Below are positions 36,701-47,580 of a stretch of DNA of 64,000 nt, piece by piece. The DNA is from Gymnogyps californianus (taxonomy: Eukaryota > Chordata > Aves > Accipitriformes > Cathartidae). The notes below the pieces were generated by a model that searched no databases, had not been told where the DNA came from, and was given only the letters and a program-made list of their open reading frames with translations. Numbering within the stretch: the stretch's first letter is position 1; each line of letters begins with the position of its first letter. The position numbers and the translations under genes are program-made. Location: assembly GCF_018139145.2 (NCBI RefSeq), contig NC_059473.1, forward strand, positions 5,138,503-5,202,502, in the 5' to 3' direction.

Positions 36701-37603
36701 GCATTTGCTCTGAATCTATGCCAAGCTGAGTTTAAAAATAAATAAATAAAATACGACCTGTAAAAATTATAGCAGTTTAATTATGTCAGCTAACTTTTGT
36801 CCTGTCACCTTATTTAACAGTCTTGTCTCTGTTAGTAGCACACATACTGTGCTCAGGAGTAAAACAGCTCAACTGTAAGAGGCCAAATTACTTCTCAAAT
36901 TTGTTAGACCTTTGATACGGGCTGATTTCTCCCAGCAAACCTATTCCAAAGTCACTTACGGGTAACACCATTGGCATGAAAAGCTGCCTTGGAAACTGGT
37001 CCCCACTCAGCCCTGTCAGAGGAACACCAAGACAGGCTGCAAACCTCCCTTCTGGTCACAAGGGCTCGGCGAGAAACATCACCCTCCTGCTGGCTATAGG
37101 GAGACTGCTCCCATCAGCTGCCGCGCATGAGCTGTGAACATCTCTTCCTACAGCTGCTGAAGAACTAAATCTAAGTTTGCAATGTATTTCAGATAAGATG
37201 CTTTTCAGTACTTTATGCAAAGTGGCCCTCTCTCATCTGAGACCCTCTATTTCTCTTTTTTTAAGCATTTGCCCAAATCTCACCGATGCCTGTTTTTCAT
37301 GAGGCCAGATGAGTGAGATTTCAAAGGACGTATCTCACAGGAACGATTGATCTCTGGGAGCAGACTAATGAAGTAATCTCGCGGAGGAGCGGTGAGCACC
37401 CGTAATGCTCTGCACTCCGCAAGAAAGGCCAGTCCAATGAGTCAGTACAAAGCGCTCTCATATTAACCTGCCTCTGAAGTTTAGGTAAACTTCCTGATCA
37501 CTTAGACTTTCAATTTATTTTTAGGGAACTATTTCCAGTAAGTGGTTCAAGATGGATTACAGTTTAACTGGAAGCTTGGGAATAAAAAGATGGTCACAGG
37601 AAA
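33714..37603. other. Non-coding DNA, no gene recognised
   Basis: The GC-richer patch continues to about 34250, then an A-rich tract (34258-34281) marks return to AT-rich DNA. Frames at 34867-35349 plus (160 codons) and 34989-35342 minus (117 codons) overlap on opposite strands, and neither resembles a known protein. Alternating TA/CA-rich stretches occur at 34880-34918 and 36170-36225. No repeat family is recognised. Confidence 0.5.
34258..34281. repeat. A-rich low-complexity tract
   Basis: A runs separated by single T bases (AAAAATAAAAAATAAAAAA type). It is a simple repeat. Confidence 0.8.
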
Positions 37604-37651
37604 GCTGGGTTCAATTCTTGCCTCTGCCACAGACTTCCTGTATAAATCTGG
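37604..37651 (+). repeat. MIR/CORE-SINE-like element, 5' part
   Basis: GCTGGGTTCAATTCTTGCCTCTGCCACAGACTTCCTGTATAAATCTGG matches, in order, the MIR core 'CTGGGTTCGAATCCCGGCTCTGCCACTTACTAGCTGTGTGACCTTGG'. The tRNA-like GGTTCAATTC box-B remnant is visible at 37608-37617. The next expected MIR segment does not follow directly but appears at 37850, after about 200 bases of unrelated sequence. Confidence 0.6.
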
Positions 37652-37849
37652 ACGCACCGCACCGGGGTGGGTATTCACCCATCTAACTCAAAACATCTAA
37701 TTTCAATGCCTATATCAAGAGCTCAGGCTTCCATTATAGCCAGTGGAGTGAGCTAGGCTGGGGTGATTCAGAGCACTTCCAGTAGTGGTGCACTCACCAA
37801 CCGTATAGGGAGCATAGGCTCCTAATTTAAGAGCATAAAGCAGACTTCT
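37652..37849. repeat. Sequence inserted within the MIR-like element
   Basis: About 198 bases separate the two MIR-like halves. The insert includes GTGGGTATTCACCCATCTAA, CTCAGGCTTCCATTATAGCC, AGTGGAGTGAGCTAGG and GTGATTCAGAGCAC. These resemble another old sauropsid repeat with 'TTCACCCATCTAA ... GGCTTCCATTGTAGTCAATGGAG ... GTGATTCAGAGC'. No clean target-site duplication is visible, as expected at this age. The breakpoints are approximate. Confidence 0.4.
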
Positions 37850-37904
37850 AAATCACTCTGCCCTTCTGACATCCTTGCGCCTCAGCTTCTCACCCATGAA
37901 ATAC
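37850..37904 (+). repeat. MIR/CORE-SINE-like element, 3' part
   Basis: AAATCACTCTGCCCTTCTGA then CATCCTTGCGCCTCAGCTTC and TCACCCATGAAATACG follows the MIR order 'AAGTCACTTAACCTCTCTGAGCCTCAGTTTCCTCATCTGTAAAATGGGG'. It continues the element started at 37604 in the same orientation. Confidence 0.55.
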
Positions 37905-38556
37905 GTTCTGGATTAGCAACATGAAGTGGTACCCAAACTGAGCTTGAGCACCAGTCCCCTGGCTCCGCAACTCAGGAAAGATGCGGGAGATGCACCAGAC
38001 AAAAAACAAATTTCTAATTTAAAATTTTGCATTGGTATCTGATTTATCTGCTTTCTGATTAAAAAAAAAATAAGAGGAAAATGTTTCAAGTACATTTTTA
38101 TAAATTTGCTTTTTTCCCTTTTTTCTCTCTCTCTCCTGATGGTTCTCCCTGGGATCTTGAGAATGCAGCACGACTGCAAAAGTACTTCTGGTGGCATTTG
38201 TGAAAATACTGTCACAAAGTTTGAGCTTCATGAACAGGCCCCCAAAACTAAACATCTTTCCTGTCAGTGTTTTTGAAATGAAAAGAGTAGCCTGTGTACG
38301 CTACTGAAGCAAATCCAAGTTCTTTTATTTGAGTGTTCTTCCCCAGACATACTCTGTAAGGATTTTTTTGTTCACCTTTAATTCGGAATGACTGAGAACA
38401 TTGCTCTCTACATATCTAGAATGAAATTATTTGAAATGCCTAAGAAGAGAGCACAACAACACAGACAAGCATCTAATATTGTGTAAAGAATTTTAAAACA
38501 CGAGGCTTCACATATATCAGATTCAGCTCTGAACAATAAACATGTTGTGCATTCCT

Positions 38557-38594
38557 GGGGCCTTTTTTTTGTGGTGGGGTTTGTTTTTTTTTTG
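38557..38594. repeat. G/T-rich low-complexity tract
   Basis: GGGG, TTTTTTTT, GTGGTGGGG and further T runs lie together on the plus strand. The texture is like the tracts at 31290, 58979 and 60000. Confidence 0.75.
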
Positions 38595-39619
38595 AGGACT
38601 GTAAACTTTCCCTTCACAAAACATCCCATTTGGGATTGACGCTATATCAGTATCTGAAGATTGTGCTACTGAGCAGCTACTCAGAATACTGCGGTGATAA
38701 GTTAAACCAGAGGAAACTGATCATTTCTACTATCAGGGTCACCGTTGTCAACTCCTAACAGGGCAATTGACTTGTCAAGTTTTCTCTGAAAGCCTGAGCT
38801 CAGATTTCATTGCCTTTCACATTTTTTTCAGAATTGTATACAAGGGTCTCTGAGCCTGTCTTTCACCCGGCGCTTCGGGAAATTCCAGGCACCAATCCTG
38901 CTCATAAATTGCAGAGGAATAGATGAGGCGAGTCTCAGCATGAGACTCTCCTACTGGAGCAACCGTGTGGAAATATTAAATACAAGAAAAGATACGATAG
39001 GGATGTGCATGTGAACAGATGGGGATTTGCTTGTGTGTCATTATCAGACACGAGCAAGATCTTAAATGGTGAAAGGTCATTTGGAAAAGCCACGGGACAC
39101 CTCTAGCATGAAGAGGAGAAGAAAAAGAAAGCTCTGACACTGAGGCTCACTGTATTATTTTGAACAACAATCCAATCCACCTGCTAGAGAAGCAAGACAA
39201 TAACTGTAAGCAGACTAAACCTACTAATAACATTTCCTACTTATGTTTTTATAATACATGTAACAGAATTAAATATATATAGTAGTTAGAAACCAAAACA
39301 AGATCAGTACTGCATAACACTACTCACTCAGCAGAAGAGAGATCCTCCGTTTTAATCAACTTCCAGGCTAGAATAAATAGGTACAGCAGGAAAAGCAACT
39401 TGTTTGAATATCACATCACAGGGTAATGCCAGAGAGGAGAGGCGAAGCCATTTCAAGTGCATCGCCGTAATGCTTGGGTCATGCTGCTACCCAAATTAGA
39501 GTTTCAGTTTTCCAAAAATGCTTTGGAGTAGTGCAGAAACTGAAGTGATCACTTAAGGGAAATGCCACTATTATAAAAAATGCTCTTGTTCCAAAACCAA
39601 AATTGGTCGGTGGTCAACT

Positions 39620-39678
39620 AAAAGATTTCTTTTGTTGTTAAAGATTTCTTTTGGTGGTGGTGTTGCTGCTGCTGCTGC
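39620..39678. repeat. Tandem duplication running into a (TGC)n repeat
   Basis: AAAGATTTCTTTTG occurs twice, starting near 39621 and 39640, each followed by a GTT- or GGT-rich tail. A (TGC) run ends the array at 39663-39678. It looks like slippage-driven growth of trinucleotide DNA. Confidence 0.8.
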
Positions 39679-42600
39679 AATTAAATTGAAAGGTTTCTAT
39701 TATGATGTTAACATCCTTGTTTTTATTAGTGATTAAATAAATAGTTCAATTTTTATTCCCCCCAGAACTAAGCCGCATCCATTTTTCCATGGAAGACCTC
39801 AGTTTCAATGAAAATCATTTCTGGAGGAAAAATGTTCTGTTGGAAAATAGTGACCAGCTCTTATAATTATGGTTGAAAAATCCAAACACACCCAGATGTA
39901 CTGTAAGCCCTTGTTATCTTTGGGATGTCTGAGTTTTTGTGGTGTCCTCATATACAGCCATGGCACTTTGAACGGAGAAGGTGAAGCAAGCATATGCGTA
40001 GGGAGTTTCTCTGCTCAGCCCTGCAAGAATGCCTCTTCCCTCCACCCCCAAAAAGACTGCTTTTCCTCCCAATTCCATGCTCTTTACCACCTCACCCCCA
40101 GTTTACCCTCTTGTCATTTCCTCTTGCCCTCTTCCCGCCATATCACGTTTCCAGTTCAGAATCTGTAGATCCACAATTGTTTAAAAAGCAGCTCAAACTT
40201 CCAACTTATAAACATCGCTTCCTCTGTCTCCTGAATTTATTTTAATAGCTGATATTTGAGCCCAGGGGATTGTTTTAACTAACACTGTATAGTCAGAAGG
40301 AATCACTTTCCTCCAGGCTACCTCTAGGTCAATAGCATAAGGCAAGACCCCCTCACATTTCATTACCCAGGGATCAGATCCCCTTTCCCAATCCATCACT
40401 CTGAAGCTCGTTCCTCCTATTCCTCTCAGATTTGCCTGTATGATTCATGCGGTGCCAAATCAACAGTATATTTGCTTTTTTCTCAGTTCATTGTTTTTAT
40501 TTGCTTACATGTTCCCTGTCGTAGTTCAACTCGTAAATCAACACTGGTTTATTTTTTGCAAACCAGTTGAAAGTTTGAGCCAGTTTCCACTGTTATGAAA
40601 GACTCCCAATACTACACGTCCTTTAACAGGTGGAAAATGTCTTAAGAGGCTGTTTGGATGGGAACGATTTTCTAACTTAAAGACAAAGTAGTATTTATTT
40701 ATGACTTAATCTAATTCCAAAACAAAGTAACAGTTCCCTGCGCCAAATTATCTCCTTATGATGCTATCCCACTAACATATGGTTTTATTATTTAAATAAA
40801 AAATGTAATATTGAAACCATTTCTAGCTATTAAACTTGTGTAACTGATTATAGTGAAACAATGTTCCTGAGATACTTTAACAGACCATTTTCCCTTAAGA
40901 CGACCACTAAGTGTCTGTCCTAGCTAAATTTGGCATTATAAAAGCAAGCAAACAAAACCCAAACGCACTCCCCCCTCCAACCCTTTTACTTAACCTTTAC
41001 TTTTTCAGTTCAGAGTGAAGAGCTGTTGGATTTACCAGGTTATCAGTGGAACAAAACCATCCCGTTTCTGATGACCTAGACTTGGAAAAAAAGAAACTGC
41101 AAAGAACAACTCCCAAAGCTGAGTTTTGGGTGCATTACCAAGGTCAAAGCTTGGCTTAGCAGGCCGAGCCCAGACAGTTCCTGCTGGGGACAAGGCTCAC
41201 CTGTCCCACCTGGCCAGGTACAAAAGTACAACAGAGAGGAGCCTGCCTTTCCAGCTATATCCCACTTCTCTCCCACTTGCTAAAATATCTATTGGAGGGC
41301 AAACTGCTGTCGTGAGTGACAGGTCTCCCCCCATGCCGATGACTGGACAGGGTGGTTCTCCTCTCCTCCCAGCTCCGCGCTGCAGTGGGATGTGGTCCCT
41401 GAGACCATCTGGTGCCTCTTCCTCTCCCTGGCTGACTTCAGCTCTCCGCCGTCAGCCAAGTGGACTGCTTCAAGCCTGTGCGTTTCTCTAATGTTTCTTC
41501 CTTGCATGAATGACATTAGCCACTGGGAAAAAAATCTGCTTCTGGGTTAGGACACTGAGGATGTTCACTGGCAGCTTGGATGACAACCATGTGCCGCAAG
41601 TCAACAGCTTCGGTGTCTACAGAGCAGGAAAGGAACAAAAGGCAAAGCAGGTTGTGGCCCTCATGGCTCCTGCTTGCAGCTCCTTTCCCTTCAGAGAATG
41701 ATCTACACCTCTTCCTACCTGGCATCAGAAATGGGCCCGTGAAGTGCTGTGCCTGCAAGGACAGCAGGCTTAAGCCAGAGAAGACCTACCCTGCTAGAAT
41801 GGGACAAAGATTTTCCCTGCTGCCAGAGCATGCTCAAAGCAGAAAGTCCAGAAGTCAGAAGCTTCTGACATTGCTGACCTCAAGCTAACATTGTACTGTT
41901 GGATTGAAACAAGTAATGTTGCAAGACGACTTTGAACATGCTCAGAATCAGTTTTCACCAAACATCTAATGTTTAATGCATTGAAAATATTTCCCATCGC
42001 GAGTTCTGATGAAAACCTTGGCAATTTTGTGTGCTGTGAAAATTTAAAAAATAATTTAGAATAACTGAAATATTTCATTTCTGTAATGTTTCATTAGGAT
42101 TTGGACACAACCGTTTTCCAATATTTTTACTACAATTAGAATATGTTTCTATACAACATATTGTTTTAGATGGGAAAGCCATAACATTTATCTGAAAAAC
42201 GCCAAAAATATTTGGTTTGACAATTTTGAGCTTTGCTACCTTGCTTTTTCTTCAGATGAAAAATTGACTGAAACTGACCCTTTCTTGTAAGAGGTTTCAG
42301 ATTTGACACATCAGCATTTTCCAACCACAACACATTTACTTTGAAAAAAACTCAACCAACTTGGACAGTCGCTATGAACTTGTGCTCTCTGCTTGTTCCC
42401 TTCCAGCTCTGAGATCACTAGGGATGGATCCAATACTAGGTTTCTGCACGCCAAGAATCCCTTTGTCCTGCACACAAGCTGCCGTCTCGCAAAAAACCCA
42501 CTTCCAAGCCTTCTACTTGGTGGAGTTAGCAACCTAGCCCTGTCCTTCAAGCCTTTACAAAAATCCCTGAATTAATCTGCTGTAAAGCCATTAGAAATAG

Positions 42601-43453
42601 TTTCTTCTTCCTAACCACTGATAAAAATTTTGATGAAGATCAGCTCCAAGTTCAGGTCAGGTATCTGCAGTCACATAAGTTCATGCCATTCAATAAAAAT
42701 GACAAGAAACACAATGGAAAAAAATAAGAAAGCAGGTTAAAAGCCATCATCTATTTCCTTCACAAAAAATCAACACACAGTCCATGATAAGTTTTCATAG
42801 GCTCAGTTCCTAAGTTGTTATATGTCATTATACTAATCCTCATCAATGGGATGAGCGAGAGGCAGCGGGCAGAGGCGAGACCAGACCTGTTCAGATGAAG
42901 ACAAGGGTATTTAGCAATGACAGCAAGTAGCCAACGGCCCAGGATTCACTGCCACAGGTTGGTAAATTCACGTCTCCTGAAACAAGACCAAGGAGGGGTT
43001 TTCTGGACAGCGCTCCGTAGTCAAACACACCGTTACAAGGCTTGTGCTCCAACGCCTAGTGAAATTCTGTAGGCCAGAAATACAGATTGTCCAGCTAGAT
43101 ATTTCCTAGTGTTTTAAAATGTATTATTTACTTCTACTTTCTGTTTGCCAGAGAAAGAAGCTAACTCTCCCCACAAACCTTAATTAGACAAGTTAGAACG
43201 GCTGGAAAAAATAATCACATTTTCAGGCACACAAGCCTTTTCTACGTAGGTCTGTGTACCCAAAAGCTGTTCCAGCTGTACAAGTTGACCTAACAAACAA
43301 GATTACCTGTACCTGCGAGCCTTGTCTGCCTTATGTCCATAGACAGTCCAGGCTACCACAGCACCGCTGCTTTAACTGTGTATTTAGACATTCCTGGCAC
43401 AGCGAGACTTTAAGCTTGGTTTTTACCTCTGGAAGTAACAATGTACTGGAGGC

Positions 43454-43457
<4 letters not shown>

Positions 43458-43485
<28 letters not shown>
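43458..43485. repeat. 28-base poly(A) tract
   Basis: The longest homopolymer in the window, following GTACTGGAGGCAATT. The preceding 200 bases contain no recognised SINE or mRNA-derived sequence, so a retroposon tail is not supported. Confidence 0.9.
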
Positions 43486-43488
<3 letters not shown>

Positions 43489-46400
43489 TGCTTGCCTTCT
43501 ATTTGTCCCTTTCAAAGCCTCCTCCACTGAAACCAAACTTACATAAATCCAATTAGGAGGAGAGCTAAAAAGGTTTACATTTTTATACACTCATCTAGAA
43601 GTCTGGATTATTTGCTACAGACCAAGAGACACACCGCGGGATGCCGCTGGTGGACATGTACCCAGGTCTGTGAATTCCTGCTTGCTGCCATGAAAACGAA
43701 AGGTTTGTTGCAATGCGCACAGACCCTTTATTATTAATTTCCTCCGGCTTCTGAGCAATTTTTGAATTGTTCCTCAATTTTTAAAAAGTGATTTATGGGT
43801 TATGGGGAGAGAAAGAAGCAGGGGTTTTGTAAATAGTCCCTCCCTTTCATTCCATTTCAGCGCATTAATTGCTCATTGTCTGTAATTGGAAACATAAAGT
43901 GCATTCCTACTTGGATCGCATGCAGACAGCTGCCCCGATGTGACTCTTAATGTACAATAAACCTCCAGTGTGGTACTGTGGACTTGCTTGTTTTAATAAA
44001 GTTAACATACACGGACCTTGAAATCCATGGAAGTACATCTAATGGGCACTTTTGGATGAAGCGATTATTTAAGTTCCTGCTTTGAGAACATTTTTCCTCT
44101 TTGGAGGTGTGCATATTAAGGAAATGACCTGAGTTTACATGAGCATCCCCAAGATCTCACCCTTCTAGTTTAAAGTCAAAGTTCTGGGTAGTATTTTGCC
44201 TTTACTCCGTCAAGGCAGGCCCCAGAATTCCCTTAGAAAGGAAAGTAAGAAAGAAAAATAAGAAACATAAATGGCTGTTTCTGAAGTAGAGAGTTTTCCA
44301 CTTCACCAGGCTTATCTCTGTTTCTAAGCCTGTGTAAATGCAAAAAGGTATAATGCAACCACATGATTTTATTGGCTTGACAGCCAATTTCCCAGGCTAT
44401 AACTTGCCTTTAGGAAATGTGGCTAAGAAAGCCAGGAATAGTCCATTAACTTTCCTGTTGCTGTGAGCAAGCAGAAAAGCTATGGTTCCCACAGACAGAA
44501 GGGAAGAGGAATGATTCCTCACTCCATACCTGGGTTCAGTTTTAAGGAGACTCCCATTTGACTAAAAATCTTGCTTTTGATTTTACAGTGGGAACTATTT
44601 ATAAAGCCCACAGCTAAACAAAACTTTTCCAGTAGTTTCCGAGGAAGTCAAATGAAAACAAGTTATTTTGAGCCAGCCTTTCTGGAGAGAAGCAGGTAAA
44701 GAGAAGGCTTCACAACGAGTATTGGTGACGGGAAACTGAATCCCTGGAAGGATCCTGGGCACTCTCGGGAAGCCTCTTCACACGGGGAGAGGCATTCAAG
44801 GGCCCACAAACCATCTTTGTTTGCCACGCAAGTTAAGCTCGGGGATTTTGCCTGAAGCAGCATAGGAAAAGCACAACTCATTTCTTCTGCTAGGAGACTG
44901 ATGGGACTGCAAACCTCCAGCAGTGAGTGGGAATAAACAGCTGGAGTGGGAAGCTGTGTCCCAACCAGCACAGCTATTTGCAAAATGAATGTCTGCCTGC
45001 AGCACAGCTTCCTCATTCAGAGAGGCAGGGCTTTCCCCTCTGCTCCCCACTTAGTGATAGGGGCTTAAATTTCACTGTTGTCAACCCGTCTGGAAAAAGG
45101 AAGATGTGCTCAGATGGGCGCTAGCACCCGAGTGCAGCAGGTGATAGAGAAAATTGAAAATACTGAAATCCTGACTCTGGGTCACACATGGTGGCCCACC
45201 AGATGCACCACAGCAACAAGTCAAGAGAACATGAAATAGTTAAAATTTCCAGGGACCATTGTGTTTATTTTAAAGCTCACAGCAGCCCTTTAAATGAAGA
45301 AATAAAATCCTTCATCTCCAACTGCATATAGACCTAAGCCTGAAAGTGTTTGGGGGGAACCTATTATTAAAATAGAGACCACATAGTAAAGGCTGAAACA
45401 AATGAGAAGGTATTTTTGTTTCCAATGGTAAATTCATTAGATATATTTCTGTTACTTGCAGGAACATTGCTCTTGCTAGGTACAGTACAGAAAAACAGCA
45501 TCAGGCAGCCCCCCTCCCGAACCACTCAATCATTGCAAGGAATATAGAAATACACGCAAGAAACATCCACATAAGCCCCCCACCCCTTTTTTTTAAAAAA
45601 AAACAAATTCATTTATGCCCTATACCCTGTTCTGGTTGTTATTTTAGACTTAGACAGATTTTTTTTTTCGGTTTGCTGAATAGTAAACAAAAACTGGCAT
45701 GCTGCGAGAAAAGCGATTGCCTCAATAGAGAAGTGCCCATTTATGTCATCCCACAATTATTTCAAGCACTATAGTTGAGGTTAGTCCCTCCAAGGCATGT
45801 ACAAATTGCAAATACACACAAATAATAATGCTCATACTTTTGGAAAATGTGAAACCCTTTGTTTTGGAAAGGTTGTTCCTATTATTTGTGGCTTGCAACT
45901 GTCATCATTATTCAAGCCTTGTCTTCTTTCATGATTGTTCTGCAGCTACTGGGTGCTTGAGAACTTCCCCAAAATTAATATACTTCAAAGAACCAGACAT
46001 TTTGTATATAGCTTAATTACAGCCTATATAATTACGTTTTAAAATGATAAAAACTTTTCTGTGCCATAAGTGTACTCAGGCTTCGGCTCACAGGCAAGCT
46101 ACTACATATCATCCGACAGAGTGAAGGGCCAAGAAATTCCATTTCATTAATTGTTTCCTCCAAATCTGAAATGTAATTACATATTTTCCAGGGACCTTTG
46201 ACATTTTCACACTGTGGCTTGGAATCTGATCATACCCTGAAGTAAACTGCCCGGCTGGTCACAGACTTAAAAAAAAAGATCACTAACGAGGTAGACTTGG
46301 CTTTTTTCAGACTCTGGAGAAGAGAGGAGCAAGCTGCACAGGTCCGGGTCAGGTTTTGTCAACAGCGCCTTGAAAGGAATGAGGAGGAGATGATGAGCTG

Positions 46401-47529
46401 AACTCTTATCTCAAGTAATCGCTCTTAGAGCAATCGGAAAAGGGACTGGAAGAGAGAAGAGTCTCTCTTCGTAGCAGCCACGGCTGGTTCACATAGGAAC
46501 TAAAGGGATTTTTGAACCTTCCTCGTGTTTAACCTCCCTGGGTTTTGTGCTCCTCATGTTTCTGGACTTTGTTTTTGAGCACAAAACACAGCCTTGGTGA
46601 ACAGAGAGATCTGATCCATGCAGACGTAATGCTCCAGCACTTGATTGCTCTGAGAAACATCCCATAAGGTGGGTGCTGCTAGGAATTGGCACCAGGGGCC
46701 CGATGCTGCCATCCTCATTCAGGGTGGGCATGTCCTTGGTCTGTCAGAAGTGGCAGTGATTTTATTAATCAATAACTCTTTACTAACGAGTAAACCATGA
46801 ATGAATTCACTGACTCACATCAGTGGGCCCAGCCCACCATTAGTGTCATTCAGATGAGCGTGATGTGTACACACACAAGGTACACGTGTGTTAGCAAATA
46901 GCTAGTTGATTTACTTTCTTGCAAACAGAGCACGTTAGACCTCAGTGCAATCAACCTGAAACTTCTGCAAATGCTAAATTCCCATTAAAATACAATTTTT
47001 AACATAACACCGTGTAGGTTTTTTTAATCTCAGAATGCTTTTCGTGTGTTGCTTTGGATGCCTCAGCTCCTAGACAAAACACATTTCTTCAAAATGTCAC
47101 TCTCTTTCCCCTTAGTTTCATGAACAGGAGAACAGCACCTTATTAGAAACAAAATTGATGAGTCTCCATGAATCACTACTTGGAGTTTGGAAAGGAAAAA
47201 AGAAATTTGGCAAGCCTTTAGTCGGTAATATGTGCTTCTAAAACCTACCCTTTGAAAGGGCCAAGTTATTACATTGTGAAAAGTAGTTACTCAGCACGTG
47301 CTGTAACTTTTCATAGGGATTCTTAGGCCAAATTTAAAGAGTGCTAATGATTTTGAATGCCAGACTTGAGACCCTACAGCAGGATGAGGTTTTAACAAGA
47401 CTTGAACAACTGCCTTCCCTCCCCCAGGTTGTGCCTCCTTTAAAGATCTGGATTTTTGGTGCCTTAAAATTAAAGTACCCGCATCTCCAGTCACAGAAAG
47501 TCTTGGCCTTCGTATCCTTTTCAGTACAT
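43486..47529. other. Non-coding DNA, one motif-rich block
   Basis: No gene is recognised. A possible conserved block lies at 43850-44010. T and A runs occur near 45588-45603 and 45659-45669. The longest frame (44663-45016 minus, 117 codons) overlaps other frames and has no known domain. Confidence 0.5.
43850..44010. promoter_or_regulatory. Possible conserved enhancer-like block
   Basis: GCATTAATTGC (43862-43872), TGTAATTGG (43881-43889), GCATTCC (43901-43907, TEAD-like) and the E-box CAGCTG (43927-43932) lie within about 70 bases of repeat-free DNA. The cluster is suggestive of a developmental enhancer but was not tested for conservation. Confidence 0.25.
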
Positions 47530-47580
47530 CGAGAGTAAACTCCCACTCAAGGCAGTGGGAAAGCTCCTGGCATTCACCAA
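47530..47580. repeat. Possible fragment of the palindromic amniote repeat
   Basis: GAGTAAACTCCCACTCAAGG then CAGTGGGAAAGCTCCTGGCA and TTCACCAAAA resembles 'AAAACTCCCATTGACTTCAGTGGGAGCTTTGCCATTCACCAAGG', a recurrent sauropsid repeat. The central ACTCCCACT...AGTGGGA keeps the palindromic core. Low confidence because of its length. Confidence 0.35.

Larger units (their letters stand above)
37905..43457. other. Non-coding DNA with simple repeats
   Basis: No gene is supportable. Features are a CT run near 38124-38136, a G/T-rich tract at 38557-38594, a duplicated 19-base unit with a TGC run at 39620-39678, and GC-richer overlapping frames at 41076-41890 on both strands (up to 121 codons, no recognised domain). 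Confidence 0.5.

Noticed and set aside
46305..46345. CTGGAGAAGAGAGGAGCAAG as a plus-strand CR1 piece
   Set aside because: The short phrase resembles CR1 'TGGAGAAGAGGAG' but no flanking CR1 sequence continues on either side.
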